From positions 248,001 through 312,000 of the forward strand of contig JAQFVV010012511.1 of the NCBI GenBank assembly GCA_028023455.1: a stretch of 64,000 nucleotides of DNA. Direction: 5' to 3'. The translations under genes were made by a program, and so were the position numbers. Origin of the DNA: Epiperipatus broadwayi (Eukaryota > Onychophora > Udeonychophora > Euonychophora > Peripatidae). Every line of letters begins with the position of its first letter. Positions within the stretch are counted from its first letter, which is position 1. The notes under the pieces were generated by a model that worked only from the letters and a program-made list of their open reading frames with translations, ran no database searches and had not been told where the DNA came from. Below, one piece after another: positions 37,239 through 49,195 of the stretch.

Positions 37239-39331
37239 TATAACGGGACGGTCTTAATCATCCCAGTTGGTGTATTAAATGTAATATAATCAATTATATT
37301 TAATGTTTAGAAGTCATTAATTTAATGCTTCATAGTTAGGTTCGCCAAATATAACAGAATGGATTATATTTAAAATCTAAGTTAGTCTTGTTAAATATAA
37401 AGGGATGATTAAATTCCTTAGAAAGAGGATACGCATTTCACTACAATCGAACTTTGGGTCTTCAAGTAGAATGCTAGAAATGAATCGATGAAATACCAAG
37501 TCCATGATTATATATACCTTTATTATGCTAGCTCATTAATCTTTAAATAAGTTTAAATACAATTTAGACCAGGTCATCCATCTTTCATCCCTCTTTCAGT
37601 CACCATTATGCCACGATATTTAAACTCACGGAGAATTTGCAATCAGCTCTTTTCAGGAATAATTTCACAACAAGTTATTTCATATGCCTTTATATAAGCA
37701 TTAATTATAACTATTATTCATATGATATTTATAATACTAGCATATATATAATATAATTCAATAATGATTAGACAAAGAGATCACTTTAACAAATCAATAT
37801 TTAATAAACAATAAAAAATATAATAGAATAGATAATAAAATATTAATAAATAAATACGGATGAATTTTATCATTTTAAAAGAATATTAATAAATGGTATT
37901 TTTTTATTTAATACCCCATGATAAAACTCAATACTATAATAAACTTTCAAAATTAAAGAAAATAGCTTAAATTAACAGATATATAAAAACAATATCTGGG
38001 TTCAAAAATTAATAATTTATGTAACTTATTAATTTATTTACCGTTCTTATTTATATGCTTCATAATTACCCATATATAGGTATTATTTACCATTGTATAA
38101 CTTATATATTATATGTATTTTTAATACATAAAAATACATTAAACGTTTACAATATTATGTAGTAAACACAATATAATCCTGTTTAAGATATCTGTCAAAT
38201 AATAACTATTTTTTTTATATCCCTCATCTAATTTGATGAATTATGTTAAGCTTTCAATTAATTATATTTAATAATAAATATAATTTTTCTATCAAGATAT
38301 AAAATGATGCGATGCCAAATTTGAAATAAATATATAATAATAATAATAATAAACATATTAAAATAATATAAGCATTATTATAATATATATAAATATATAA
38401 TAAAGGAAACTTATTTATAAGAGAGTTGAGAGTAGGTATTGAAGTCTATAGTTCATCATTCTAATGAAGATCTTTTACGAAGTATATTATTAATCCATTG
38501 GTATAATGATGATTTTATTTATCCATAGACGATAAACTGTTAACAATATCCAATGATTCGATTAATGTGAAATAAAATAAATATTCTTCGAATGTAGATG
38601 TTCTTAATCTTCATTTTTGTATTATCCTTAGACGTTCTATATATCTAATATTTCAAAATATTTTAAAATAGCATGCAAGGTTGGTTTCGAAACCTTTTAC
38701 AATATAATAAGTGTACTACTCAGTGCACATTGTTTTATCCTTAATATATATAATTATCTTAAATTTATATATATCCGAAGAATAATGGAAGAGTTAAAAC
38801 AACGTAGTTTCAAAACTTAAACAGACGTTCTTTTCTTTTATATTGCTATTCCTTTAAGATTGAGTAGAAAATTAAATATATTTTCCTTGCAAACTTTGAA
38901 TCCACAAATTATTTTAATTTGGAAAAGTTAATATTTAAATTCCAATCGTTAAATAGTAGTATTGATAAAAGAAAAATAATATTTTTAAAGAGAAATGATT
39001 TTCTTTTTTCCTTCGTTTTTTTTTATCCAGAGCACGAACGAATCTGCTCGTGTGTTATATAAGTTCATGCTTAATTCAACTATCAATTGTTCCACTGACA
39101 TTAAGATTTAATAATAAAATAAAAAAATATATAAGTATTTATTCTTAACTTCAAATCTGGCATTTTACTCAAAAGCTTAAGGTATATATTATTTAAAACT
39201 TAAATGTATATATAAATAGTACAATATATGTTACATAATAAAATAGTCAAATATAAATTTATATTTATAAATAATTTCACAAGAGATAAAACACGCTAGA
39301 CCAATAATAATAACTGTAAGTTACTATTATA
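37239..39331 (-). repeat. 3' LTR
   Basis: On the plus strand it runs from TATAACGGG to CTATTATA; in element orientation it starts TATAATAG and ends GTTATA rather than the usual TG...CA. About a dozen substitutions plus a few homopolymer indels separate it from the 5' LTR, indicating a fairly recent insertion. Confidence 0.95.
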
Positions 39332-39345
39332 TTTCCCCTTCCCTT
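39332..39345 (-). other. Polypurine tract
   Basis: AAGGGAAGGGGAAA on the minus strand directly abuts the 3' LTR. It is the expected primer for plus-strand DNA synthesis and fixes the LTR boundary. Confidence 0.9.
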
Positions 39346-39882
39346 AGGAAATTTAAAATTTTAATTTAAGTTAAAATTTTAAACACTTACAACTATTTTA
39401 GTATATTCTTATAGTTTAATTGCATTTATAGTTGGATTTTATGAAGGGTTAATTTTTTTTTTTTTAACTGTTATATCTTCCTAATACTTGGGCTATTTTA
39501 TTCTTGTGATAATGATCAAAAATAAAAAAAAAATTAAGGACTTTGATGGGTTAATATTTTTTTTTATAAAAAAAAAATAAAAAAAAAATAATAATGTGTT
39601 TCCTTCTTGGACCACAAATATATTTACTAGCCTTATTCCTGCTTCTTTAAGACTTATGGATTTGAAAAGGACTAAATAAATACTAGAGTATCTATTTATA
39701 AATATGAATTGACTCTATGGTTTTAATTATTTTAAGGCATTAAAGAATACCCTCACCAAAGCTAATGTTTTTAACTATACTTCTCTTTACATTGATCACT
39801 ATTATTATTATTTTTTATACAACCGTATGGTTTACACTGCCCAATTCTTATCTTGGTCTTCACCTCATTTCTTTATAAAACA
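39346..39882 (-). other. Spacer between integrase and polypurine tract
   Basis: This ~540-bp AT-rich stretch has A/T runs and no open frame of note, and no envelope-like gene. Confidence 0.7.
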
Positions 39883-40893
39883 TTATAAGCAGCCAAAATA
39901 TGGTTTTAAAATTCGTGAATTGTATGTACCACGAATCTCTCCTTCTTGGTTAATCCAAAATGCATTTGGACCTGCCCTTTTAACGATAGTATAAGGTCCT
40001 TCATATGTATTGAAGAATTTATGGTATTTATTCTCCAATGGTTTGCTGGGATGGAAAGTCTTTATCAAAACTTTATCTCCGACTTTAAATTCATAAATAC
40101 ATTTTTTTTTATTTTGACTTCTATTATTTACCATTTTAACAAGTTGTTTATGAGCTTGTAAAATATCATTTTCTCCATTTATTTTGGGTTTATTAATAAT
40201 AGGTTTATATTTTTTAAATAATATAGGTATAATTTGATGAAAGTGTAGTCGGATGGGCGAGAATCCTGTAGATTCATTTAAACTCCAATTGATATAGTCT
40301 ACTACACATTTTGTCTGCTTTACCCAACCCTTGTGCTCCTCTTCTAAATAGGTCCTAAACAAACGTCCAAGCTCCCGCATAATACGTTCGCATGGATTTG
40401 ATTGTGGATTCCTAATAGAGATTAGCACATGTTTTATTTTTGATATGTCTACCCATTTCTTCCATTCCCTAGATAGAAAAGATGTACCATGATCAGTTAG
40501 TATGGTTTTTGGTTTTCCTATCATTGGGAATTGGAGAGTATTCAATACTTTGATTGTATGTTTAGTATTGGCTTGGGGTATCGGGTAAGCAGCAACATAT
40601 TTGGAAAAGAGATCATAAGTGACTAATAAATATTTTTGTTTGTTAAATGGAGGCAAAGGCCCATAATAGTCAATTGCTAAGATCTCGTTTGGTCTTTCTG
40701 GAATGATAGAATTAATTGAATTAATATAATTTTGGTTTACTGATTTAGCTCTTAAGCAAATTAGACAATCTTGGAGTGATTTTAAGATGTCTTTATACAT
40801 TTTTGGCCAGTAAAACCAATTCTTTAGGGTGTGTTCTGTCTTATGAGCACCATAATGCCCGTATAGACAGTGTATCGGAAGAGAGTGGGTCAC
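39883..40893 (-). pseudogene. Ty3/gypsy integrase
   Basis: The frame covers almost a complete integrase. The zinc-binding HHCC set is H13, H17, C43 and C46. The catalytic acids are D75 (LAIDYYGP), D134 (LTDHGTSF) and E169 (PCERIMREL), giving the exact DD35E spacing. A C-terminal GPY/F module (YEGPYTIVKRAGPNAFWI) is followed by a short tail. Integrase inserts the reverse-transcribed DNA into the host genome. It belongs to the same polyprotein as the RT/RNase H frame but lies in another frame, overlapping its end by 53 bp; one base gained or lost near 40890 explains this. Core residues are intact, so the defect is recent or an assembly error. Confidence 0.93.
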
Positions 40894-43129
40894 GTAAAGA
40901 CTTTGGTATTATTGTCCTCCACTCATCAACATTATCATTCACTTTATATAGTAAGACCTGTTGTTCTAATTTAAAATGGTTAAGATCTTTAGGTGCATCC
41001 AAAACTTCCTCCCCTAATAAAACTTTTATAATTGGGTTTAATTCTGGGTCATTAAATTGTATTTCTTGTAAGTTTTCCAACTCATTCTCTACATTACTAT
41101 CAGCCATCACATTGACATTTGTAATGTAGGCGTTGTCTACCATCAAATGATTTTGTTCTGACCTACATGGATTTCGACTAAGCACATCAGCCATGATATT
41201 CTCGGATCCTTTGCAATAATGCACAGTGTAATTAAATTCCTGTAGTAGTAAACTCCATCTAACTAGACGACTATTAGTCAGATAACTATGATTCAGGAAT
41301 TCAAGGCTTTTGTGATCAGTGATCACTATCACCTCTGATCCGAGTAGCATTTGTCGAAATTTTTGGAAAGCCCAGACTATTGCTAGTGCTTCCTTCTCTG
41401 TAACCGTGTAATTTATTTCTGGACCTTTCAAGAGCCGGCTTATAAAGTAGAGGACACCTGGTTGGCCATCCTCTTGGATTTGGGACAGTGTTACCCCTAA
41501 TCCAAAACCACTACTATCTGTTTGAACAATGAATGGTTTATTAAAATCAGGGAAAGCTAACATGGTTAACTCCAAAAACCCTGTTTTAATATTCACAAAT
41601 GCACGGTCTTGTTCTTCGGTCCATTTCCAACGTTCATCTTTTCTAATCAATTTTAACAACGGTTCCATGTGGTCTGAGAACTTCTGATAGAAACGATTGT
41701 AAAAATTACATAGACCTAAAAATGATCTAATTTGTTTTCGGGTAGATGGTTTAGGAAAGTTTTGAATGGCAGAGATCTTCTCTGGATGAGGTCTTATCCC
41801 ATTGCAACCAACAATATGACCTAAGAAGACTACTTGGTTGGAAACTAAAGTACTCTTCTTGAAGTTAATTTTTATACCTTTCAGAAAACACTCTTTAAAA
41901 AATATAGATAAATGTTGAAGGTGTTCTTCAACTGTGGTGGATGCAATAATTACATCATCCACATAGATAATTATGATTTGTTTTACCTCAGGAGATAAAG
42001 TCTTATCTAAACATCTGATTAGACCTGCACCACTATTTATCAATCCAAATGGCATCCTATTAAATTGGTATGTAAAACCCTCATAACGGAAAGCAGTATA
42101 TTGGCGATCTTCTGGATGAAGTTCAATCTGCCAATAGCTGGAGGTTAAATCGAAAGTAGAAAATACCTTCTTATTTCCAAATTTCATGAATAAGTCATGT
42201 ATGGGCGGTGGTATATTTCTGTCTGGGACAGTAATTTTATTTAGTTGTCTAGCATCCAAACAAAATCTCATCGACCCATCTTTCTTCTTCACAGTTACTA
42301 CTGGATTACAGTAAGGTGAAGAGCATTTGGAAATGATTTCCCAATCCAGCATTTTATTAATTTGCTTAGATATATCTTCCCGATATTGGTATGGAATAGG
42401 ATATGATTTAGATTGAAATGGTTGATCATGAATTAATCTAATTCTCTGTTGGAATCCCTTTATCACTCCTGGTATGTCTGAGAAAATAGAATTAAATTCT
42501 CTTATAACAAATCGTAATTTTAACATATCATCACTTCCAAGCAAGTTGGATTCTGCGAGTTTACTCTCTAAAAGTGTTTCTGAAATGCTAGATGTTATAG
42601 AGTCAACTTCAATTTGATCATATCTTGGAAGCAATGTCATCTCTAAGACTTCACCATTAATTTTAACTGTTTTATTACAGAAATCAATTACACAAGTGTT
42701 CAAATGTAGGAAGTCTGCCCCTAAAATAACATTATGAATCAAACCATTCAAAATTAAAAATACATGATAGAGAGTTGTTTGGCCGATTTTAATCTCAACC
42801 CAAATTTGTTTTTGGATTAACTTAGCTTTTCTACTGTTAGCCATGGTAACCTGCATAGATTTCAGTGGTAAAATTTTGATATTAGGATTTATTGCTAAAA
42901 TCTTTTGGTAAAATGTCTCTGATATCACAGAAATTTGGCTACCAGAATCTAATAATGCCTTAACCAGCAAGCTCTCAAACAAAACTTCTATCATAGGGCA
43001 ACTTTGTAAAACAAAATTTGGTGTTTTATCTTCCCATGAACACATCATGTTAGTGATTTCTCGTGTAAAAGATTGATTCAAGTTCCTCATTGGGTATTTG
43101 GTTTCTTGAGGTGAGGAACATTTCCTCAA
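40841..43129 (-). pseudogene. Ty3/gypsy protease, reverse transcriptase and RNase H
   Basis: The 762-codon frame begins shortly after the gag stop, in the -1 frame relative to gag. Aspartic protease: ALLDSGS with D61, and VILGADFL near 133-141. Reverse transcriptase: SYPIPYQY at 242-249, MRFCLDARQLN, FSTFDLTSSYWQIEL, RMPFGLINSGA, and the catalytic YVDD at 389-392. RNase H: TDSSGFGLG with D538, the ekeALAIVWA segment near 578-586, ITDHKSLEFL with D605, and DVLSRNP near its end. All catalytic residues are present. The last ~15 codons are out of register because of the frame break before integrase. In the intact element this would be processed by its own protease in virus-like particles. Confidence 0.95.
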
Positions 43130-43137
43130 GTACCCTT

Positions 43138-43638
43138 TTAGTTTGTTTTATGTGAATCTATAGATATATCTTTACTACATCCCGGTTTTGGGAAATTTCT
43201 TGGATTATTAGAAGAAGTTATTTTTACTTTATTTAAATTATCACGATTTATTTTGGGAGAGGGGTCATAAGGTATATTCCTTTGAGATGTTTTTCCCTTC
43301 CAATAATTGGTATTTCTATTATTTTTCCTTCTATTATAAAATATTGTATTGATTGAAGCTTCCTTCTTTTTTTTATCAGGTAATCTAATTGATAAATTGG
43401 TTTGATTCATATCAATACTATTTAAAAGTTCTACTATTTGTTCTATTTTTGTTATATTGGTACACAATAATGATTGTTCTATTTTAAGTGGTAAATTTCT
43501 TTTTATTATTCTAATCATTTCGCCTTCACTTAAATGATAAGTATTAAGTGTTCTTAATTTTGTTATTTGACGGCGAAAGAATTTGGTCAAGGTTTCTCCA
43601 GGTGTCTGTTTATACTTATCTTGGAATATTTGGTACAA
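43138..43638 (-). pseudogene. Gag, C-terminal part
   Basis: This frame starts with FQDKYKQTPGETLTKFFRRQ, which resembles the C-terminal half of a Ty3-type capsid (retrotransposon gag domain). It is followed by a basic, Lys/Arg/Asn-rich tail and a stop at 43138. It is out of frame with the preceding gag segment by one base at about 43620-43638. No CX2CX4HX4C zinc knuckle is visible; the basic tail may take over nucleic-acid binding. The following pol frame is -1 relative to this one, which fits ribosomal frameshifting, although no classic slippery heptamer was identified. Confidence 0.8.
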
Positions 43639-43965
43639 TAATCTCTATTCCAAAAATTTTTAATTAATAACTCTTGATATTCCATATAAGTAGATGGAGT
43701 TTGTGATAAAGACTCCCACCACATCAATGCATCTCCTTGTAAGTGACTATATGCAACGATCACTTTTTCTCCTTCTGATAAACTATGGTTAACAGAAAAA
43801 TAAAGATTAAGGCTTCTAATATGTTCTATCGGAGATTCATTATGAGATCCTTTGAATATTTTTAACCTAACAAATTGGTTAATTGTACTACTTGGTATTG
43901 AATGGTTATATACCTTTTGTTTTTCTAAAACATTCAACTGAGAAGTTGATGTTTGATTTTCATGA
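43587..43965 (-). pseudogene. Gag, capsid N-terminal part
   Basis: The segment includes FKGSHNESPIEHIRSLNLYF, then VAYSHLQGDALMWWESL and YQELLIKNFW, the pattern of the Ty3/gypsy retrotransposon gag domain (capsid). It is open right up to the TTAA where the piggyBac-like element inserted. Its frame continues that of the coiled-coil gag segment beyond the insertion if exactly 751 bases (element plus one TTAA) are discounted. It runs into stops after about 43587 because of a one-base frame change before the C-terminal part. Confidence 0.85.
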
Positions 43966-43969
43966 TTAA

Positions 43970-44716
43970 CCCTTAAACCGCTAATTTTATCATTGGTTGT
44001 ATCAGATAAAAATCAAATCTTTTAATTGGCCAACTCACAAACTGAAGACAATGCCTATTGTTAAAACATATTCGCCTATAATATTAAATTCAACTCAGAT
44101 ACGTTTATAAAAAGTATATAATTAATTTTTCAGGTTGTGAAGACAACGAAAGTTCTTTCAAAAATAAATTGCTATTTATTTATTCTAAGATATTCAATAT
44201 CGGCAACATAAAAGTTATAATGTAAACAAAAAGATCGACTTTTACGTTATAGAAAAGTAAATATTTCTTTTTATTACAACTTCAATATTTGTACTAAAAT
44301 CTTCAATATTTTTCTAAAATAATTTTGTTTTTTTATTATTCTCTCTGAAAATTATGTTTAATTTCCATAAATATTATTTAATAATAATTTAAATCGTATT
44401 CGAAATGAAAATCTCAGCGTTTTTCTTTATTTTCTTTGATCAGGCAGTTTCTTTGTTCTTTCCAGCCAATCAGAATGTCTTTTTCGGCTGAGAGCATGCT
44501 AAGAACCAATCACAAATAATGTTCCTTCATTGTTTAGGTTTAAATGCGTTTTTTTTCTATTTTTTACTTCTAAAATAAATCGGAAGATGTCACCATCGTA
44601 CAGAACTTTTAAAAACGAATTCAATACGTATTTAACGAATATTTTCGTATGAAAACGGGCTGAGTTAGAGTGATTTCAGATGTCGACGAGGAGCCTCGTT
44701 GGACGCGGGAAAAGGG
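43970..44716. mobile_element. piggyBac-like non-autonomous element, complete
   Basis: This 747-bp insertion is flanked by TTAA on both sides (43966-43969 and 44717-44720). It has short inverted ends: CCCTTAAACCGC at the left and the complement of CCCTTTTCCCGC at the right. Target TTAA and CCY-starting ends are the piggyBac signature. No transposase frame exists inside. It interrupts the gag frame of the LTR retrotransposon, and discounting 751 bp leaves the flanking frames in register. A related partial copy lies at 751-1075. Confidence 0.92.
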
Positions 44717-44720
44717 TTAA

Positions 44721-45868
44721 TCCTATAAGTATTTAAGTTTAACCCTTCTAATTCAAAATTACTAGGATAATTTTCAACTTCAGGCATTATATGATACTGA
44801 AAATTTGATCTATCACCAGAGTCAATTACTTGTTGTGGATCTTTTTGAATGACTTCCAAATGATTTTCACCATGATTTTGTTCTTGATTATAACTATAAG
44901 TATTTACATTATTTTCAACCTGATGCATTTCTATAGTTGGTGTTCTTTTACATATCTGTGTTTCAATAACCAAAAATCTACTATCAGTTGATTCCTTTAT
45001 TTTATTTACTCTATTCCAAGTTTCAGTAGTATCTTTCCTTAATTTTTCCAATACATTTTTGTCTATATTTGTATTAATTTCTATTGAATTCATTTTATTT
45101 TCTAAAATTTTAAGTTGATGATCAATAGTCTCCAATACATTATTCTGAGATTCTACCTCATTATTATGTTTAGTAGATAGTTGATCTATTCTTGCTTGTG
45201 TTTGTTGTCTATCTACTTGGATTTCATTCCGTATTTTATTTTGTTCTTCTTTTACTTGATCCCTAAAAATTCCTTGATTTTTAAACATTTCATCACATTT
45301 AACATTTAATCTATCTATTATGTCACCTTGGAACTCACTAAACCGTTGTTGACATTTTGAATTATTTTCATCAATTTCATTCTTTAAATCATTTAATGCT
45401 TGTTTAATTTCTATGTTATCTTTTTTAACATTATCCACATTTAAATTTAATTGTTGGATTTTTGTAGATAGTTTATTTTCAATTCCTGTTATTTCAATCT
45501 TCAAATCATTTTTTAAACTATTAATATTATCATCCAATTTTTTATTCATATTATCAAGTAATTTTTGATTATTACTGTCCATTTTAGTCATAAACATTTG
45601 TAACATTTGCTGAATTGTATCGGAATTAAATGATTGACTAATTCCAATTGTAGATGATTGATTTAAATCTTCATCAATTATATTTTGTGTTTGAGATAAC
45701 ACTTGATCTAAACTCGGTGTTTGTTGAGGGTATTCAATTATGGTTGTAGAACCCCCCAGGTGCTTGTACTAATGATGATTGTTCAATAATATTACTATCA
45801 TCATTTAGTTCACTTTGCAAATCATCTTGCATTTGACTAGAGCATTTAATATCTTTGTTTGAAAACAT
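44721..45868 (-). pseudogene. Gag, long N-terminal coiled-coil region
   Basis: About 330 codons are rich in Asn, Gln, Lys, Glu and Ile with heptad-like hydrophobic spacing, consistent with a long coiled coil from about 45600 to 44970. An ATG at 45868 opens a frame that would join the main frame but for a one-base offset at a run of six C (45752-45757), followed by a stop just upstream of the main frame. Downstream it reads to the TTAA at 44717-44720; the last ~18 residues of the open frame (to 44665) come from the inserted piggyBac-like element. A coiled-coil segment this long before a Ty3 capsid is unusual and may serve in particle assembly, which is inference. Confidence 0.75.
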
Positions 45869-46272
45869 TTTCCCACTTCGCAGCATAACAAATTTTAACT
45901 TAATTCAAATATTACTTAAGTGTATATATATTTTTATAACCAAAATATTATATCGTAAAGTTCTCTACCACCCCATGCCATTTATATATACTTATGATGT
46001 TCTAATAATATATGTGTATATTTTTAAACGTCTATGTCTATATAAAACTTTATCCCACTCAACTCTTGTTTAAAACATAACTTAATAATTAGTTATTCAA
46101 ATATTGATCTGTCTAAATCATATTATATATATTACCATTTTTTTTTATTTATATTAATCTTGCAATTATAAATACCATATATAATGAATCGAAATTATAG
46201 ATTCAATGCCTAAAACGTTGCACACAAAATAAAACGCAGTCTACAGGGTATGAGATTTAATTAATCGAAGCC
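45869..46272 (-). other. 5' leader between primer binding site and gag
   Basis: This ~400-bp AT-rich leader has no significant open frame in element orientation. A plus-strand open frame here (45855-46073) is incidental. Confidence 0.6.
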
Positions 46273-46291
46273 CCTAACGTTTGGGTCGCCA
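46273..46291 (-). other. Primer binding site
   Basis: TGGCGACCCAAACGTTAGG on the minus strand begins two bases after the 5' LTR, with the TGG expected to pair with a tRNA CCA end. The tRNA species was not determined. Confidence 0.85.
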
Positions 46292-46293
46292 GA

Positions 46294-48388
46294 TATAACG
46301 GGACAGCCTTAATCATCCCAGTTGGTGTATTAAATGTAATATAATCAATTATATTTAATGTTTAGAAGTCATTAACTTAATGCTTCATAGTTAGGTTCGC
46401 CAAATATAACAGAATGGATTATATTTAAAATCTAAGTTAGTCTTGTTAAATATAAAGGGATGATTAAATTCCTTAGAAAGAGGATACGCATTTCACTACA
46501 ATCGAACTTTGGGTCTTCAAGTAGAATGCTAGAAATGAATCGATGAAATACCAAGTCCATGATTATATATACCTTTATTATGCTAGCTCATTAATCTTTA
46601 AATAAGTTTAAATACAATTTAGACCAGGTCATCCATCTTTCATCCCTCTTTCAGTCACCATTATGCCACGATATTTAAACTCACGGAGAATTTGCAATCA
46701 GCTCTTTTCAGGAATAATTTCACAACAAGTTATTTCATATGCCTTTATATAAGCATTAATTATAACTATTATTCATATGATATTTATAATACTAGCATAT
46801 ATATAATATAATTCAATAATGATTAGACAAAGAGATCACGTTAACAAATCAATATTTAATAAACAATAAAAAATATAATAGAATAGATAATAAAATATTA
46901 ATAAATAAATACGGATGAATTTTATCATTTTAAAAGAATATTAATAAATGATATTTTTTTATTTAATACCCCATGATAAAACTCAATACTATAATAAACT
47001 TTCAAAAATTAAAGAAAATAGCTTAAATTAACAGATATATAAAAACAATATCTGGGTTCAAAAATTAATAATTTATGTAACTTATTAATTTATTTACCGT
47101 TCTTATTTATATGCTTCACAATTACCCATATATAGGTATTATTTACCATTGTATAACTTATATATTATATGTATTTTTAATACATAAAAATACATTAAAC
47201 GTTTACAATATTACGTAGTAAACACAATATAATCCTGTTTAAGATATCTGTCAAATAATAACTATTTTTTTTATATCCCTCATCTAATTTGATGAATTAT
47301 GTTAAGCTTTCAATTAATTATATTTAATAATAAATATAATTTTCCTATCAAGATATAAAATGATGCGATGCCAAATTTGAAATAAAGATAATAATAATAA
47401 TAATAAACATATTAAAATAATATAAGCATTATTATAATATATATAAATATATAATAAAGGAAACTTATTTATAAGAGAGTTGAGAGTAGGTATTGAAGTC
47501 TATAGTTCATCATTCTAATGAAGATCTTTTACGAAGTATATTATTAATCCATTGGTATAATGATGATTTTATTTATCCATAGACGATAAACTGTTAACAA
47601 TATCCAATGATTCGATTAATGTGAAATAAAATAAATATTCTTCGAATGTAGATGTTCTTAATCTTCATTTTTGTATTATCCTTAGACGTTCTATATATCT
47701 AATATTTCAAAATATTTTAAAATAGCATGCAAGGTTGGTTTCGAAACCTTTTACGATATAATAAGTGTACTACTCAGTGCACATTGTTTTATCCTTAATA
47801 TATATAATTATCTTAAATTTATATATATCCGAAGAATAATGGAAGAGTTAAAACAACGTAGTTTCAAAACTTAAACAGACGTTCTTTTCTTTTATATTGC
47901 TATTCCTTTAAGATTGAGTAGAAAATTAAATATATTTTCCTTGCAAACTTTGAATCCACAAATTATTTTAATTTGGAAAAGTTAATATTTAAATTCCAAT
48001 CGTTAAATAGTAGTATTGATAAAAGAAAAATAATATTTTTAAAGAGAAATGATTTTCTTTTTTCCTTCGTTTTTTTTTTTTATCCAGAGCACGAACGAAT
48101 CTGCTCGTGTGTTATATAAGTTCATGCTTAATTCAACTATCAATTGTTCCACTGACATTAAGATTTAATAATAAAATAAAAAAAATATATAAGTATTTAT
48201 TCTTAACTTCAAATCTGGCATTTTACTCAAAAGCTTAAGGTATATATTATTTAAAACTTAAATGTATATATAAATAGTACATATATGTTACATAATAAAA
48301 TAGTCAAATATAAATTTATATTTATAAATAATTTCACAAGAGATAAAACACGCTAGACCAATAATAATAACTGTAAGTTACTATTATA
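46294..48388 (-). repeat. 5' LTR
   Basis: This is the partner of 37239-39331, with identical termini and order. Both carry the same internal simple repeats. It should hold the promoter for the element on the minus strand; several TATA-like words exist and none can be singled out. Confidence 0.95.
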
Positions 48389-48600
48389 ATATATTATTAT
48401 TAAAATCATTATGAATTTTATTCACAGCCAATAATTAAAATCTCATCAACATATCTAGAATAATATATTTTTTGACTAATTATTCTGTTTTTAATTATAA
48501 TAGTTTTTTAATTTGTTTACAAATATTGATGTCATTAAGCCACTAATTGCACAACCCATAACCCATCCTTTATGTATATCCAAAATTCATTATTATATTT
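48389..48600 (-). pseudogene. Penelope-like RT relic, 5' half split by the LTR element
   Basis: On the minus strand it reads MGCAISGL followed by a diverged catalytic segment with VDEIL in place of VDDI. It is collinear with the plus copy at 48690-48950. Its next bases are found at 37238 and downwards, on the other side of the LTR retrotransposon. Several stops are present. Confidence 0.8.
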
Positions 48601-48689
48601 AAAATATAAACTGTTATGTATTAATGATATATTTGTATATTTCTATAATATAATTGTATATACATAATAAGTATTATCGAAGAGGGTTT

Positions 48690-49195
48690 TAACATTAATG
48701 CATAAATATTTTAAATATAATAATAAATTATGGCATATACCTAAAGCATGAGTTATGGGTTGTGCAATTAGTGGCTTAGTGTCATCAATATTTATAAATG
48801 AATTAGAAACTATTATTATTAAAAAAATAATTAGTCAAGAAATAATTCATTATTTTAGAAATGTTGATGATATTTTAATTATTGTTTAATAAAAAAGCTA
48901 AGAACAATATTCATAATGATTTTAATAATAATAATAATATTAAATTTACAAAAGTAGAATTTGAAGATAAAATGAAATATTTAGACATAAAAATTCACAT
49001 AAATAATAAAAAAAATATATTAAAATATTTTATTAAGAAGACAAATTAAGAAAAATTATATAGATTCACAACAAAGTATGGGTATAAAAGATGGTAGTTA
49101 TTAAAAATTTTAAATATAAAAATGATAAATACAATGAAACAGTCATATCTATCGGTCAGTCTGTTTCACCTACTATATTCTATAGTAGTATATTG
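48690..49195 (+). pseudogene. Penelope-like RT relic, inverted partner
   Basis: The segment reads GCAISGLVSSIFINELE and HYFRNVDDILII, corresponding to the GxPLSPxxAxxFxE and YVDD (here NVDD) motifs of Penelope-like reverse transcriptases. It continues with KYLDIKIHINNKKNILKYF and GYKRWQLLKILN. It faces the copy at 48389-48600 across a ~90-bp spacer, making a large inverted repeat. The 3' end (after ~49125) has two small hairpins and matches 52622-52731. Confidence 0.85.

Larger units (their letters stand above)
37239..48388 (-). mobile_element. Ty3/gypsy LTR retrotransposon, full length, defective
   Basis: The element is bounded by two near-identical ~2.09-kb LTRs with a primer binding site next to the 5' LTR and a polypurine tract next to the 3' LTR. 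It is transcribed on the minus strand. Order is 5' LTR, gag, protease, reverse transcriptase, RNase H, integrase, 3' LTR, the Ty3/gypsy arrangement; no envelope-like frame is present. ATAT flanks both sides (37235-37238 and 48389-48392), a candidate 4-bp target duplication. The disrupted target is a Penelope-like relic whose two halves line up across the insertion. A piggyBac-like insertion and single-base frame breaks disable it. Confidence 0.97.

Noticed and set aside
40776-41129. 117-codon plus-strand open frame
   Set aside because: Antisense shadow of the integrase and RNase H frames of the LTR retrotransposon.
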